NCBI GenBank assembly: GCA_028290385.1
Contig: JAQGJZ010000341.1
Coordinates: forward strand, 1 to 10,010
Reading direction: 5' to 3'
Source: Enterovirga sp.
GTDB taxonomy: Bacteria; Pseudomonadota; Alphaproteobacteria; Rhizobiales; Beijerinckiaceae
DNA: 10,010 bases
A model generated the notes under the pieces. That model was given only the letters and a program-made list of their open reading frames with translations. It did not search any database and had not been told where the DNA came from. Both the position numbers and the translations under genes were made by a program. The first letter of the stretch is position 1. Every line of letters starts with the position of its first letter. Positions 1 to 8,286 of the stretch are shown one piece after another.

Positions 1-584
1 TCGAAGGTCCCGAAATGGTCGAGATGCTCCGGGTCGATGTTGGTGACCACGGCAACGTCGGCCGGCAGCTTCAGGATGGTGCCGTCGGATTCGTCCGCCT
101 CGACCACCATCCAGTCGCCGCCGCCCATGCGGGCATTGGTGCCGTAGGCATTGATGATGCCCCCGTTGATGACCGTCGGGTCGAGCCCGCCCGCGTCGAG
201 AAGGGTCGCGACCAGCGAGGTCGTCGTCGTCTTGCCATGCGTGCCGGCGACCGCGACGCAGGACTTGAAGCGCATCAGCTCCGCCAGCATCTCGGCGCGG
301 CGCACCACCGGCAGGCGCCGCTCGCGGGCGGCCGCGAGTTCCGGGTTGTTGCGCTTGATTGCCGTGGAGACGACCACGACCTCGGCCGCCTCGACGTTCT
401 TGGCCTCGTGGCCGATGAAGGTGCGGATGCCCTTCTCGGCGAGCCGGCGGACATTGTAGTTGTCCGAGGCGTCCGAGCCCTGAACGGTGTAGCCCAGATT
501 GTGCATCACCTCGGCGATGCCGGACATGCCGATGCCGCCGATGCCGATGAAGTGGATGGGCCCGAGCTTCGGGGGCAGCTTCAT
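1..584 (-). CDS. murC: UDP-N-acetylmuramate--L-alanine ligase MurC (3' end outside window)
   Basis: Cytoplasmic ATP-dependent ligase that adds L-alanine to UDP-MurNAc, the first step of stem-peptide assembly. Only the first 194 codons are visible; the frame is still open at the left edge. The fragment starts with a Rossmann-like UDP-binding domain containing [16 protein letters not shown] (residues 11-26). It continues with the Mur-ligase P-loop GTHGKTTTT (114-122), whose His after GT is typical of MurC, then EADESDG (162-168) and [13 protein letters not shown] (182-194) of the central ATPase domain. The family is usually about 460-490 residues, so more than half of the protein, including the C-terminal domain, lies outside. 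The ATG at 584 overlaps the murG stop as ATGA and has a good AGGAGA ribosome binding site seven bases upstream, so the start is secure. MurB and Ddl commonly follow in alphaproteobacterial clusters but are not seen here. Confidence 0.97.
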   Translation of the reverse strand, partial: MKLPPKLGPIHFIGIGGIGMSGIAEVMHNLGYTVQGSDASDNYNVRRLAEKGIRTFIGHEAKNVEAAEVVVVSTAIKRNNPELAAARERRLPVVRRAEMLAELMRFKSCVAVAGTHGKTTTTSLVATLLDAGGLDPTVINGGIINAYGTNARMGGGDWMVVEADESDGTILKLPADVAVVTNIDPEHLDHFGTF

Positions 585-1714
585 GAGGGTGTCTCCTGGT
601 GGGGCCGCTCCGGCACCGGGATCTTGGCCAGGGAAAGAACGATGGAGGCGAGTCGCTCCGCCGCGTCGAGCACGCCTGCGCTCTTCGCCGCGTCAGCGGA
701 TCGGGTCAACCCGGACGGGTCCTGAAGATGGGCCGCAACCTCCGCCGCGAGGCGCTCGGGCGTGAAATCCGGCTGCATGATCACGGTTGCGGCGCCGATC
801 TCGGCGAGGGAGCGGGCATTCGCGGCCTGGTCCTGGTCGATCGCACCTGGAAGCGGCACGAGGATCGCCGGCCGGCCGATCGCGGCGAGCTCGGCGACCG
901 TCGATGCGCCGGAGCGACCGATCACCAGATGCGCGGCCGCCATGCGGGCCGGGAGGTCCTTGAAGAACGGCGCGACCTCGGCCGCGATCCCCGCCTCGCG
1001 GTAGAGAGCGCTGACACTGTCCTGGTCCTCCGGCCGGGCCTGCTGGACGACGGTGACACGCCGGCGCGCTTCCGCCGGCAGGGAGGCGAGGGCGGGGGGC
1101 ACGATCTCGCTCATCACCCGTGCGCCTTGGCTGCCGCCGAAGGCGAGGATGCGCAGCGTGCCGCCGGGTTCCGGCGCCGCATAGGGGAGGGCGGCGGCCG
1201 CGAGCACGGCCGGGCGGATCGGGTTGCCCGTGTGGTAGGTCTTGCCCGCCAGGCTTTCCGGCAGGCCTTTGACCTTCGGAAAGCCGGTCGCGATCGCCGA
1301 GACCCGCCCCATCAGGAAGCGGTTGGCGCGCCCGATCACGCCGTTCTGCTCGTGGATCAGGCTCGGCACGCCGCCGGTCGCGGCTGCGAAGACGGGCGGC
1401 ACGGTCGGGTAGCCGCCGAAGCCGACCACGCAATCGGGCTTGAGCGCCCGGATCAGGCGAAGGGCGGCGAGCACGCCGCGCGCGAGTTTCAGGGCCGCGA
1501 TGCCCTTGCTCACGATCGAGCCGCCGGATGGCGTGCCGGACGGGATCTCGACGACGCGCTCGGCCGGAAAGGTCTTGGCGATCTCGCCGACGCGCGTGTC
1601 GGTCGCGAGAACGACCGCCACGTCGAGGCGGCGGAGCGCGGTCGCGAGCGACTCGGCCGGAAACAGGTGGCCGCCGGTGCCCCCGGCCGCGATCAGAACA
1701 GTGCCGCGGCTCAT
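581..1714 (-). CDS. murG: UDP-GlcNAc--lipid I N-acetylglucosaminyltransferase MurG
   Basis: Peripheral inner-membrane glycosyltransferase (GT28, GT-B fold) that moves GlcNAc from UDP-GlcNAc onto lipid I to give lipid II. The protein is 377 residues, slightly longer than the roughly 355 usual for the family. The N-terminal acceptor domain has the glycine-rich GGTGGH loop (11-16), [11 protein letters not shown] (97-107) and HEQN (121-124). The link to the donor domain has GNPIR (163-167). The C-terminal UDP-GlcNAc domain has GGSQGA (193-198), SGASTVAEL (268-276) and [14 protein letters not shown] (287-300). The reading frame stays open upstream into ftsW as far as 2128, but the ATG at 1714 puts GGTGGH about ten residues in, as expected, and gives an ATGA overlap with the ftsW stop. 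The Shine-Dalgarno for this start is weak (GGCGAG), so coupling to ftsW translation is likely. The last 15 or so residues, rich in Pro and charged residues, look like a lineage-specific tail. Confidence 0.97.
   Translation of the reverse strand: MSRGTVLIAAGGTGGHLFPAESLATALRRLDVAVVLATDTRVGEIAKTFPAERVVEIPSGTPSGGSIVSKGIAALKLARGVLAALRLIRALKPDCVVGFGGYPTVPPVFAAATGGVPSLIHEQNGVIGRANRFLMGRVSAIATGFPKVKGLPESLAGKTYHTGNPIRPAVLAAAALPYAAPEPGGTLRILAFGGSQGARVMSEIVPPALASLPAEARRRVTVVQQARPEDQDSVSALYREAGIAAEVAPFFKDLPARMAAAHLVIGRSGASTVAELAAIGRPAILVPLPGAIDQDQAANARSLAEIGAATVIMQPDFTPERLAAEVAAHLQDPSGLTRSADAAKSAGVLDAAERLASIVLSLAKIPVPERPHQETPS
592..597 (-). promoter_or_regulatory. Ribosome binding site of murC
   Basis: AGGAGA on the minus strand, seven bases before the murC ATG at 584 and inside the last codons of murG. 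It is the clearest Shine-Dalgarno match of the window. It suggests murC can recruit ribosomes itself as well as being coupled to murG through the ATGA overlap. Confidence 0.75.
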
Positions 1715-2850
1715 GATCTCGCCGACGATGCCGAGAGGCGATCCAGAATCTCGGAGCGCGGCCGCCGACGCGTCAGCGCGACGAGAAGGCCCATCCCGAA
1801 CGCCAGGGAGAGGAGCGAGGAGCCGCCATAGGAGATGAAGGGCAGCGTCATGCCCTTGGCGGGCATGAGGTGCACGTTCACCATCATGTTGATGCAGGCC
1901 TGGAGGCCGAACATCAGCACGAGGCCCGTCGTCGCGAAGCGGCAGAACAGGTCCTCGTTGCGGCGCGCCAGGGTGAGGCCGCGCAGCACGATGAAGGCGA
2001 AGATGCACAGCAGGCCCATGCAGGCCAGGATGCCGAACTCCTCCGCGGTCACGGCGAAGATGAAGTCCGTGTGGGCGTCGGGCAGGATGCGCTTCACGGT
2101 GCCTTCGCCGGGGCCGACGCCGAGCCAATTGCCCTTCGCGAAGGCCTCCAGCGCGGTGTCCACCTGGAAGGTGTCGCCGGACGACTTGTCGAGAAAGCGC
2201 TCGATGCGCTCCTGGACGTGCGGCAGCAGCTTGTAGGCGACGAAGACGCCGACCAGCGCGACCCCGCCGAGCCCCATCATCCAGAAGACGTGCAGGCCGG
2301 CGACGAAGAAGAGGCCGAGCCAGACGATCGTGATCAGCATCGTCTGGCCGAAATCGGGCTGCAGGATCAGCGGCAGGATCGTCGCCGGAAGCAGCAGGAT
2401 GGCCAGGATCGCCCCCTCGGTCCGGCGCGCGCTTTCGGAGAAAGCCCAGGCCGCAAGCACCACGAAGGCCGGCTTCACGAACTCCGACGGCTGCACGCCG
2501 AACGAGCCGATCGCGATCCAGCGATGCGCGCCCTTGATCTCGGGCCCGAAATTGATCGCGAGCACGCAGAGCACGACGCCGGCCCCATAGACGAGGAGCG
2601 CCAGCCGCCGGACGTGCCGCAGCGACAGAAACGAAACCGTCACCAGGATCATGACGGCCGGGACGAGGTAGAGTACCTGCCGGTTCACGAAGTGGAAGGT
2701 CGGCAGGCCGAGCCGCTCGGCGACGGGCGGTCCCCCGCCCATCAGGGCGACGATGCCTGCGATCATCAGGGCCGCGAGGCCGGACAGGAGCAGCCGGTCG
2801 ACAGTCCAGAGCCAGTCGCCGAGGTAGGTGCGTTCAGCGCGTGAGGACAT
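1711..2850 (-). CDS. ftsW: Septal peptidoglycan glycosyltransferase FtsW (SEDS family)
   Basis: Integral membrane SEDS polymerase that makes septal glycan strands from lipid II in complex with FtsI/PBP3. The product is 379 residues, the usual size. It has about ten hydrophobic segments, starting after a short cytoplasmic N-terminus (first segment about 19-37). SEDS signatures are intact: KGAHRWI (106-112), QPSEFVK (120-126), QPDFGQT (164-170), the extracytoplasmic loop with GVGPGEGTVKRILPDAHTDF (244-263) followed by IFAVTAEEFG, and HLMPAKGMTLPFISYGGSS (327-345). By analogy with characterised RodA and FtsW proteins, Asp262 in HTDFIF is the likely catalytic aspartate; this is inferred from family knowledge. 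The start follows the murD stop by three bases and has GAGAGG seven bases upstream. Position between murD and murG, and the presence of FtsI in the same cluster, favour FtsW over the elongation paralogue RodA. Confidence 0.97.
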   Translation of the reverse strand: MSSRAERTYLGDWLWTVDRLLLSGLAALMIAGIVALMGGGPPVAERLGLPTFHFVNRQVLYLVPAVMILVTVSFLSLRHVRRLALLVYGAGVVLCVLAINFGPEIKGAHRWIAIGSFGVQPSEFVKPAFVVLAAWAFSESARRTEGAILAILLLPATILPLILQPDFGQTMLITIVWLGLFFVAGLHVFWMMGLGGVALVGVFVAYKLLPHVQERIERFLDKSSGDTFQVDTALEAFAKGNWLGVGPGEGTVKRILPDAHTDFIFAVTAEEFGILACMGLLCIFAFIVLRGLTLARRNEDLFCRFATTGLVLMFGLQACINMMVNVHLMPAKGMTLPFISYGGSSLLSLAFGMGLLVALTRRRPRSEILDRLSASSARS

Positions 2851-2853
2851 GGC

Positions 2854-4245
2854 TCAGCCTCTCATCTGAACGCCGGGCAGGGCCCGGACGAGTTGGCGGA
2901 AATGGTCGCCCCGGACCTCGAAGTTCGGGTACTGGTCGTAGCTGGCGCAGGCCGGGGAAAGGAGCACGACGGGCTCCTCCGCGCCCGACGCGCGGGCATC
3001 CTCCGCCGCGGCGGAGACTGCGTTGTCCAAGGTGCCGCAGCGCATGAAGGGGACCTCGTCGCCGAGCGTGGCCGCGAAAGCGTCCGTGGCCTCGCCGATC
3101 AGATAGGCCTTGTCGATCTTGGTGAACAAAGCCCTAAGGGGCTCGATTCCGCCGGCCTTCTCCTTGCCGCCGAGGATCCAGAAGATCCGCTCGAAGGAGA
3201 GCAGCGCCTTCTCGGTCGAGTCCGCGTTGGTCGCCTTGGAATCGTTGACGAAGATGACGTCGCCGAGCTGGCCGATCTCCTCCATCCGGTGCTGAAGCCC
3301 GGGGAAGGTGCGCAGGCCCGCCTCGATCTCCTCGGCCTCGAGCCCGAGCGCCTCGGCGACCGCGATCGCGGCGGCCGCGTTCTGGGCGTTGTGCGCGCCG
3401 CGCAGCGAGCCGATGCCCTTCAGGTCCGCGACCTTGCGGGTCGAGGTGCCGAGTGTGGCGAAGATCCGCGTGCCTTCGAAATGGTAGCCGTCGCGGGGGA
3501 GCATGTCCTCGCTGAGGACCAGCAGGTTCCGTCCCGCAGCGGCCAGGCGCTCGGCGATGGCCCGGCTCGGCGCGTCGTCGATCCCCACGGCCGCGGTGCC
3601 GGCAGCGGCGACCAGCCGCTCCTTGATGGCGGCGTAGTTCTCGATCGTGCCGTGCCGGTCGAGGTGGTCGGGCGTGATGTTCAGCAGCAGGCCGACGGTC
3701 GGGGCCAGCGAGGGCGTGAGGTCGATCTGGAACGACGACATCTCGACCACGTGGATGCGGTCGCGGGCGGGCGGCTCGAGCGACAGGATCGCGGTCCCGA
3801 TATTGCCGCCCATCTGAACGTCGAACCCGGCCTTGCGCAGGATATGCGCCACCAGCGCCGTGGTGGTCGACTTGCCGTTGGTGCCCGTGATGGCGACGAA
3901 GGGCGCGTCCGGCGCGGTTGCGCTCCGCTCACGGCAGAACAGCTCCACGTCGCCGATGATCTCGACCCCGGCCGCCTGCGCGAGGCCGACGGTCCAGTGC
4001 GGGGCGGGGTGCGTGAGCGGCACGCCGGGGGCCAGCACCAGGGCGGAAAAGCTCGACCAATCCGCATCGCGCAGGTCGGCGGTGGTCAGCCCGGCAGCCT
4101 GGGCCTTCTCGATGCTCTTGGGATTGTCGTCGAAGGCGAGCACATCCGCGCCGCCCGCCTTGAGGGCGAGCGCGGTCGCGATGCCCGAGCCGCCGAGGCC
4201 GAAGAGCGCGAGCTTTCGGCCGGCCATGCAGGTGACGGGCGTCAT
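2854..4245 (-). CDS. murD: UDP-N-acetylmuramoyl-L-alanine--D-glutamate ligase MurD
   Basis: Cytoplasmic ATP-dependent ligase that adds D-glutamate to UDP-MurNAc-L-Ala. At 463 residues it is close to the family norm. Domain 1 is a Rossmann-like fold with ALFGLGGSG (13-21). Domain 2 holds the P-loop GTNGKSTT (121-128), [10 protein letters not shown] (166-175), [11 protein letters not shown] (189-199) and Lys208 in NYAAIKERL, the position carbamylated in this family. Domain 3 holds NDSKATN (334-340) and the D-Glu site region [10 protein letters not shown] (429-438) with NFEVRGDHF (441-449). ATG at 4245 lies three bases after the mraY stop, but its Shine-Dalgarno is weak (GGTAAG). A second in-frame ATG at 4227 (residue 7) would remove only MTPVTC and has no better site, so the first is preferred because of the tight spacing. 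Expression probably depends on read-through of ribosomes from mraY. Confidence 0.97.
   Translation of the reverse strand: MTPVTCMAGRKLALFGLGGSGIATALALKAGGADVLAFDDNPKSIEKAQAAGLTTADLRDADWSSFSALVLAPGVPLTHPAPHWTVGLAQAAGVEIIGDVELFCRERSATAPDAPFVAITGTNGKSTTTALVAHILRKAGFDVQMGGNIGTAILSLEPPARDRIHVVEMSSFQIDLTPSLAPTVGLLLNITPDHLDRHGTIENYAAIKERLVAAAGTAAVGIDDAPSRAIAERLAAAGRNLLVLSEDMLPRDGYHFEGTRIFATLGTSTRKVADLKGIGSLRGAHNAQNAAAAIAVAEALGLEAEEIEAGLRTFPGLQHRMEEIGQLGDVIFVNDSKATNADSTEKALLSFERIFWILGGKEKAGGIEPLRALFTKIDKAYLIGEATDAFAATLGDEVPFMRCGTLDNAVSAAAEDARASGAEEPVVLLSPACASYDQYPNFEVRGDHFRQLVRALPGVQMRG
2858..2863 (-). promoter_or_regulatory. Ribosome binding site of ftsW
   Basis: GAGAGG on the minus strand, seven bases before the ftsW ATG at 2850 and lying within the last sense codons of murD. 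It supports the chosen start and shows that ftsW initiation is embedded in murD translation. Confidence 0.6.
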
Positions 4246-4248
4246 GGC

Positions 4249-5331
4249 TTACCGGAGCTTCAGGGTCGACAGCCCGATGAGGGCAAGCAGCACCGAGATG
4301 ATCCAGAACCGGATCACGACCTGCGGCTCGGTCCAGCCGAGCTGTTCGAAATGGTGGTGGATCGGCGCCATCTTGAAGACGCGCTTGCCGGTCAGCTTGA
4401 ACGAGGCGACCTGGATGATGACGGACAGCGCCTCGAGCACGAACAGGCCGCCCACGATCGCAAGGACGATCTCGTGCTTGGTCGCGACCGCGATCGTCCC
4501 CAGCAGCCCGCCGAGCGCGAGCGAGCCCGTGTCGCCCATGAAGACCTGGGCCGGCGGCGCATTGAACCAGAGGAAGCCGAGCCCCGAGCCGACCAGCGCC
4601 CCGCACAGCACCGCGAGTTCGCCCGTCCCGGGGACGAAGCGGATCTGGAGGTAGTTCGAGAAGATGGCGTTGCCCGCGAGGTACGCGACGAAGCCGAAGG
4701 TGGCGCCCGCGATCATGACGGGCACGATCGCGAGGCCGTCGAGGCCGTCGGTCAGGTTCACGGCGTTGCCGGAGCCGACAATCACCAGGGCCCCGAAGGC
4801 GAGATAGAACCAGCCGAAATCGAGCAGCAGGTCCTTGGCGAAGGGCACGGACAGCTTGTTGGCGAGGCCGGGGGTCGCGATGAAGGAGATCATCACGCAG
4901 GCCGCGAGCGCGATCAGCACCTCGAGCGCGAGGCGGCTTCGGCCCGAGAAGCCCTTGTGCGACTGCTTCGTGACCTTGAGGTAGTCGTCGTAGAACCCGA
5001 TCCCGCCGAAGCCGAGCGTCACGAAGACGACGACCCAGACGTAGAGGTTCGTCGGGTTCGCCCAGAGCAGCGTGGCGACCAGCACGCCGGCCAGGATCAT
5101 CAGCCCGCCCATGGTGGGCGTGCCGCGCTTGGCGAGGTGCGATTGCGGCCCGTCCGCGCGGATCGGCTGCCCCTTGCCCTGGCGGATCCGCAGCACGGAA
5201 ATCGCGGCCGGCCCAAGCCAGAAGACGAACAGAAGGGCGGTCGCGATGGCGCCGCCCGTACGGAAGGTGATGTAGCGGAATACGTTCAGCGGCGAAAAGT
5301 GGCCGCTGAGATCCGCCAGAAAGTACAGCAT
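4249..5331 (-). CDS. mraY: Phospho-N-acetylmuramoyl-pentapeptide-transferase MraY
   Basis: Polytopic inner-membrane enzyme that transfers phospho-MurNAc-pentapeptide from its UDP carrier to undecaprenyl phosphate, giving lipid I. The protein is 360 residues, the same length as the E. coli enzyme, with about ten hydrophobic segments. All diagnostic cytoplasmic motifs are present: KRGTPTMGG (68-76), GFYDDYLKV (112-120) with the Asp115-Asp116 pair, [13 protein letters not shown] (189-201), [12 protein letters not shown] (264-275) with Asp267, and PIHHHFE (323-329) with the His triplet. Asp115, Asp116 and Asp267 coincide in numbering with the essential residues of E. coli MraY. The start begins one base after the murF stop (TAA), with GAGGA four bases upstream overlapping the end of murF. 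It uses a TAA stop, like murF but unlike the TGA of ftsI, murE, murD, ftsW and murG. Confidence 0.98.
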   Translation of the reverse strand: MLYFLADLSGHFSPLNVFRYITFRTGGAIATALLFVFWLGPAAISVLRIRQGKGQPIRADGPQSHLAKRGTPTMGGLMILAGVLVATLLWANPTNLYVWVVVFVTLGFGGIGFYDDYLKVTKQSHKGFSGRSRLALEVLIALAACVMISFIATPGLANKLSVPFAKDLLLDFGWFYLAFGALVIVGSGNAVNLTDGLDGLAIVPVMIAGATFGFVAYLAGNAIFSNYLQIRFVPGTGELAVLCGALVGSGLGFLWFNAPPAQVFMGDTGSLALGGLLGTIAVATKHEIVLAIVGGLFVLEALSVIIQVASFKLTGKRVFKMAPIHHHFEQLGWTEPQVVIRFWIISVLLALIGLSTLKLR

Positions 5332-5332
5332 C

Positions 5333-6754
5333 TTATCCTCGCCCGGTCGCGGCGGCCGCGGCCTGGTCGTAGCGCCGCTTGAACGCGGTCACGATTTTCG
5401 AGACCTGCGTGAACTTGGAGCCTTTGACCATCACGGTGTCGCCTGGTCTCACGGCATCGAGCACGAGCGGCTCGAGTTCCGCGGCGCTGGCCGCGTGAGC
5501 CGCACGCAGGCTGGCCGGTAATGCATCCCACAGGCCGCGCATCAGCGGGCCGGCCGTGAACACGAGATCGGCCCGCGATGCCGCGACGGCCTCGGCCAGG
5601 TCGACATGCGCCTGCGGGCCCATCTCGCCGAGCTCGCCCATATCGGCCAGGACGGCGATGCGCCGACCGGCCGTTTCCACGGTGGCCAGGGTCGCGAGCG
5701 CCGCCCGCATCGAGGCGGGGTTCGCATTGAAGCTCTCGTCGATGACGAGGAATTCGCCGCCCGCCTGCGCGAGCCGGATGCGCTCGCCGCGCCCGACCGG
5801 AGCGCTGAGCTCCGCCAGCCCGCCGGCCGCCTCGTTCGGATCGAGCCCGAGGGCTGCGCAGGCCGCGAGTACGGCGAGCGAGTTCAACGCCATGTGCCGG
5901 CCTGCAGCCCCGACCCGATAGGCCGTGCTGCGGCCGAGGACGTCGGCCTCCACCATGGACGCGTCGGGTCCGGTTGCGATCCGGAGCGCCCGGACATCGG
6001 CCTTCTCATGCTCGCCGAAGGAGATGATCCGGCCCGCGTTGGAAGCGCCGGCATGGGCCGCGAGGCGGTCGAAATGCGGCGTGTCGCGGTTGATGACCGC
6101 GATTCCGCCGGGCACCAGCCCGCCAAAAATCTCGCCCTTCGCGTCCGCGATGCCGTGGATCGAGCGGAAATGGCCGATATGGACCGGCTCGATCGTCGTG
6201 ATGATCGCGACCTCCGGCCGGACCATGCGGGTCAGGGGCGCGATCTCGCCCGCGTGGTTCATGCCGATCTCGAACACGCCGAACCGGCTCGCGCCCGGCA
6301 TGCGGGCGAGCGTCAGGGGCACGCCCCAGTGATTGTTGTAGGAGGCGACGGAGGCGTGCGTCTCGCCGAAGCGTGACAGGACGAGGCGAAGCGCTTCCTT
6401 TGTGCCCGTCTTGCCGACCGACCCGGTCACGGCGACGATCCGGCCCTCGGCCCGGGCGCGCGCCGCCCGGCCCAGCGCCACCATGAAGGCGAGCGGGTCC
6501 GCAACGACGAGAAGCGGGCCCGACCCGGCGAGCGAGCCCGCCTTGGCGTCAGAAACGATCGCCGCGGCGGCACCCTTGTCGAGCGCCGTTCCGACGAATT
6601 CGTGCCCGTCGCGAACGCCCTCGATCGCGACGAACAGGTCGCCGGGCTCGATGGTGCGGGTGTCGATCGAGACGCCAGTGGCGGCAACGAAGGAGCCGAG
6701 GACCTTCGCGCCGAGCGCCTCGACATCCTCTCTGGTCCAGAGCGGAGCGGTCAT
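5333..6754 (-). CDS. murF: UDP-N-acetylmuramoyl-tripeptide--D-alanyl-D-alanine ligase MurF
   Basis: Cytoplasmic ATP-dependent ligase that adds the D-Ala-D-Ala dipeptide to UDP-MurNAc-tripeptide, finishing the soluble precursor. The product is 473 residues, normal for the family. The N-terminal domain carries [16 protein letters not shown] (29-44). The ATPase domain has the P-loop TGSVGKT (110-116), the MurF-typical [10 protein letters not shown] (140-149) and [11 protein letters not shown] (171-181), and [12 protein letters not shown] (195-206). The C-terminal domain has DESFNANP (339-346), [10 protein letters not shown] (378-387) and VMVKGSK (441-447). The ATG at 6754 overlaps the murE stop as ATGA and is preceded by a purine run containing GAGAGA. 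The extreme C-terminus is an alanine-rich tail (AAAAATGRG) without a recognised function. It lies directly after murE, matching the biochemical order of the two steps. Confidence 0.97.
   Translation of the reverse strand: MTAPLWTREDVEALGAKVLGSFVAATGVSIDTRTIEPGDLFVAIEGVRDGHEFVGTALDKGAAAAIVSDAKAGSLAGSGPLLVVADPLAFMVALGRAARARAEGRIVAVTGSVGKTGTKEALRLVLSRFGETHASVASYNNHWGVPLTLARMPGASRFGVFEIGMNHAGEIAPLTRMVRPEVAIITTIEPVHIGHFRSIHGIADAKGEIFGGLVPGGIAVINRDTPHFDRLAAHAGASNAGRIISFGEHEKADVRALRIATGPDASMVEADVLGRSTAYRVGAAGRHMALNSLAVLAACAALGLDPNEAAGGLAELSAPVGRGERIRLAQAGGEFLVIDESFNANPASMRAALATLATVETAGRRIAVLADMGELGEMGPQAHVDLAEAVAASRADLVFTAGPLMRGLWDALPASLRAAHAASAAELEPLVLDAVRPGDTVMVKGSKFTQVSKIVTAFKRRYDQAAAAATGRG
5336..5340 (-). 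promoter_or_regulatory. Ribosome binding site of mraY
   Basis: GAGGA on the minus strand, four bases before the mraY ATG at 5331 and overlapping the last codons and stop of murF. The short spacing is at the low end of what is usual, but no other in-frame start near it fits the conserved [10 protein letters not shown]-terminus. Confidence 0.55.
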
Positions 6755-8286
6755 GCTTCTCTCTCGGTGATGGCCTGCCGGATCACGTCGTGATCCGAAA
6801 ACGGCAGCGTGCGGTCGCCCACGATCTGGCCGGTTTCATGACCCTTGCCGGCCACAACCAGCACATCGCCGGCCCGAAGCTCGCTGATGGCGGTGCGGAT
6901 CGCCTCGGCCCGGTCCCCGATCTCGCGGGCGCCAGGCGCCGCCTGCAGGATCGCGGCCCGGATGGAAGCGGGATCTTCCGAGCGCGGATTGTCGTCCGTG
7001 ACGATGGCGATGTCGGCTTTCTCGGCCGCGATCGCGCCCATGATCGGGCGCTTGCCGCGGTCGCGGTCACCGCCGCAGCCGAACACGCAAACGAGGCGGC
7101 CGGTCGCGAAGGGGCGCAGCGCGTCGAGCACATGGGCCAGCGCCTCGGGCTTGTGCGCGTAATCCACGATGCAGAGTGCACCTGCGACCTCGCCGACTCG
7201 CTCCATGCGGCCCGGCACGCCGTCGAGCTCGACCATGCTCTGGATCAGGCGGGGCCCGTCCGCCTCCGGGCAGTTCGCCAGCACCATGCCGGCCGCCAGC
7301 AGCGCGTTCTCGACCTGGAAATCTCCCGGCAGACGCAGTTCGGCTTCGACCTGGTAGGTGCCGCCGCTCGCGCCCGAATGCTCGATGGTCAGCTTGTGCG
7401 AAAACCCGGTGTGGCGCCAATCGACGACCTTGAGGAACTCACCCCCGCGCCCCGTGGTCAGCACGCGATGGCCGCGCGCCCGCGCCGTCGCGATCACCCG
7501 ATCGGCATAGGCGCCGTCCGCGTTGATCACGGCCGGGCGGCCCGGTTCCAGCAGCGTGTCGAACAGCCGGAGCTTCGCGGCGAGGTACTCCTCGATCGTC
7601 GGGTGGTAGTCGAGATGATCGCGCCCGAGATTGGTGAAGGCCGCCGCGGCAAGGCGGACGCCGTCGAGCCGGTGCTGGTCGAGCCCGTGGGAGGAAGCTT
7701 CCATCGCGAGGTGGGAAACGCCCTCGTCCGCGAGCCGTTCAAGCGTTTCGTGCAGGGTCACGGGGTCGGGCGTGGTCAGCGAGCCGTAGGCCGCTCCATC
7801 CGACGTGATGACGCCGAGCGTGCCGAGGCTCGCGCTGCGCACCCGCAGATGTTTGGCGAAGAGCTGACGGGCGAAGTCCGCGACCGAGCTCTTGCCGCTC
7901 GTGCCCGTCACGGCCACCACGGTCTCAGGCTGGCGCGGGTGAAAGCGGGCGGCGACAAGCGCAAGCGCCCGACGCGCATCCTCCACGCGGGCATAGGCCA
8001 CGGAGGAGGGGAGGTCCGCCGGCCGTTCGGCCTCGCCGACAATGGCAGCGGCGCCGCGCCGAACCGCGTCCGGCACGAAGCTCATCCCGTCGGCCTTGGT
8101 GCCCGGGACGGCGACGAACACAAAGCCGGGCGCGACCTTGCGGCTGTCCGCCGTGACGCCCGCAATCCGGAGGTCGGGCAGGCCGGGCAGGAGGTCGCGC
8201 GCAGTCGCGTTGCTTGAGGAGTGCATCGGGCGAGTCTCGCCCGACATCAAGGCGAGGTCATGCCCACCCGCGAGGGCGCTGCTCAC
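6751..8286 (-). CDS. murE: UDP-N-acetylmuramoyl-L-alanyl-D-glutamate--2,6-diaminopimelate ligase MurE
   Basis: Cytoplasmic ATP-dependent ligase that adds meso-diaminopimelate to UDP-MurNAc-L-Ala-D-Glu. Counted from the GTG at 8286 it is 511 residues. It shows GVTADSRKVAPG (43-54) in the UDP-substrate domain, the P-loop TGTSGKSS (127-134), TTPDP (171-175), MEASSHGL (195-202), NLGRDHLDYH (219-228) and Lys238 in YLAAKLRLF, the expected carbamylated lysine. In the C-terminal half it has DYAHKP (375-380), FGCGGDRDRGKRP (402-414) and DNPR (432-435), the last being the signature of meso-DAP-adding rather than lysine-adding MurE. The P-loop has Ser where Asn is commoner. The start is uncertain: GTG at 8286 overlaps the ftsI stop as GTGA, while in-frame ATGs at 8247 and 8226 would give 498 or 491 residues; the shortest aligns best with the E. 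coli N-terminus. None has a strong Shine-Dalgarno. Confidence 0.95.
   Translation of the reverse strand: MSSALAGGHDLALMSGETRPMHSSSNATARDLLPGLPDLRIAGVTADSRKVAPGFVFVAVPGTKADGMSFVPDAVRRGAAAIVGEAERPADLPSSVAYARVEDARRALALVAARFHPRQPETVVAVTGTSGKSSVADFARQLFAKHLRVRSASLGTLGVITSDGAAYGSLTTPDPVTLHETLERLADEGVSHLAMEASSHGLDQHRLDGVRLAAAAFTNLGRDHLDYHPTIEEYLAAKLRLFDTLLEPGRPAVINADGAYADRVIATARARGHRVLTTGRGGEFLKVVDWRHTGFSHKLTIEHSGASGGTYQVEAELRLPGDFQVENALLAAGMVLANCPEADGPRLIQSMVELDGVPGRMERVGEVAGALCIVDYAHKPEALAHVLDALRPFATGRLVCVFGCGGDRDRGKRPIMGAIAAEKADIAIVTDDNPRSEDPASIRAAILQAAPGAREIGDRAEAIRTAISELRAGDVLVVAGKGHETGQIVGDRTLPFSDHDVIRQAITEREA
6756..6765 (-). promoter_or_regulatory. Purine-rich ribosome binding region of murF
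   Basis: A ten-base purine run (GAGAGAGAAG) on the minus strand ending one base before the murF ATG at 6754; the GAGAGA part lies five bases from the ATG. It sits in the final codons of murE. Confidence 0.45.
8226..8244. repeat. 19-base perfect inverted repeat at the murE 5' end
   Basis: Nine-base arms (TCGGGCGAG and CTCGCCCGA on the plus strand) flank a single central T. In the murE transcript this would fold as an eight-pair GC-rich stem with a three-base loop, ending on the A of the candidate ATG at 8226. No T run follows, so it does not look like an intrinsic terminator. If translation starts at 8286 the palindrome is simply coding (around residues 15-21). The repeat is seen directly; a function is not shown. 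Confidence 0.5.

Noticed and set aside
599..1831. A 410-codon plus-strand open frame opposite murG
   Set aside because: It is an antisense shadow of murG with Arg/Gly/Asp-rich composition and no family motif.
1715..2128. A 138-residue N-terminal extension of MurG that would make a 515-residue protein
   Set aside because: The extension is Arg/Pro/His-rich and overlaps the ftsW coding region in another frame. The ATG at 1714 gives a normal MurG N-terminus and an ATGA overlap.
1870..2844. A 324-codon plus-strand open frame opposite ftsW
   Set aside because: The translation is rich in His, Asp, Glu, Gln and Arg, as expected from the reverse complement of codons for hydrophobic membrane residues. 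It has no domain.
2893..5382. An 829-codon plus-strand open frame opposite murD and mraY
   Set aside because: It is antisense to two genes with full sets of catalytic motifs. Its translation is a low-diversity mix of Arg, Gly, Asp, Glu and His, typical of the complementary frame of GC-rich coding DNA, with no recognisable domain.
6790..8217. A 475-codon plus-strand open frame opposite murE
   Set aside because: It mirrors the murE coding sequence and has no recognisable motif; MurE on the other strand is unmistakable.
2854..8286. Similarity between murD, murE and murF as evidence of local duplication
   Set aside because: The shared P-loop and central-domain motifs reflect the ancient Mur ligase family, not a recent tandem duplication; the proteins differ outside these motifs.
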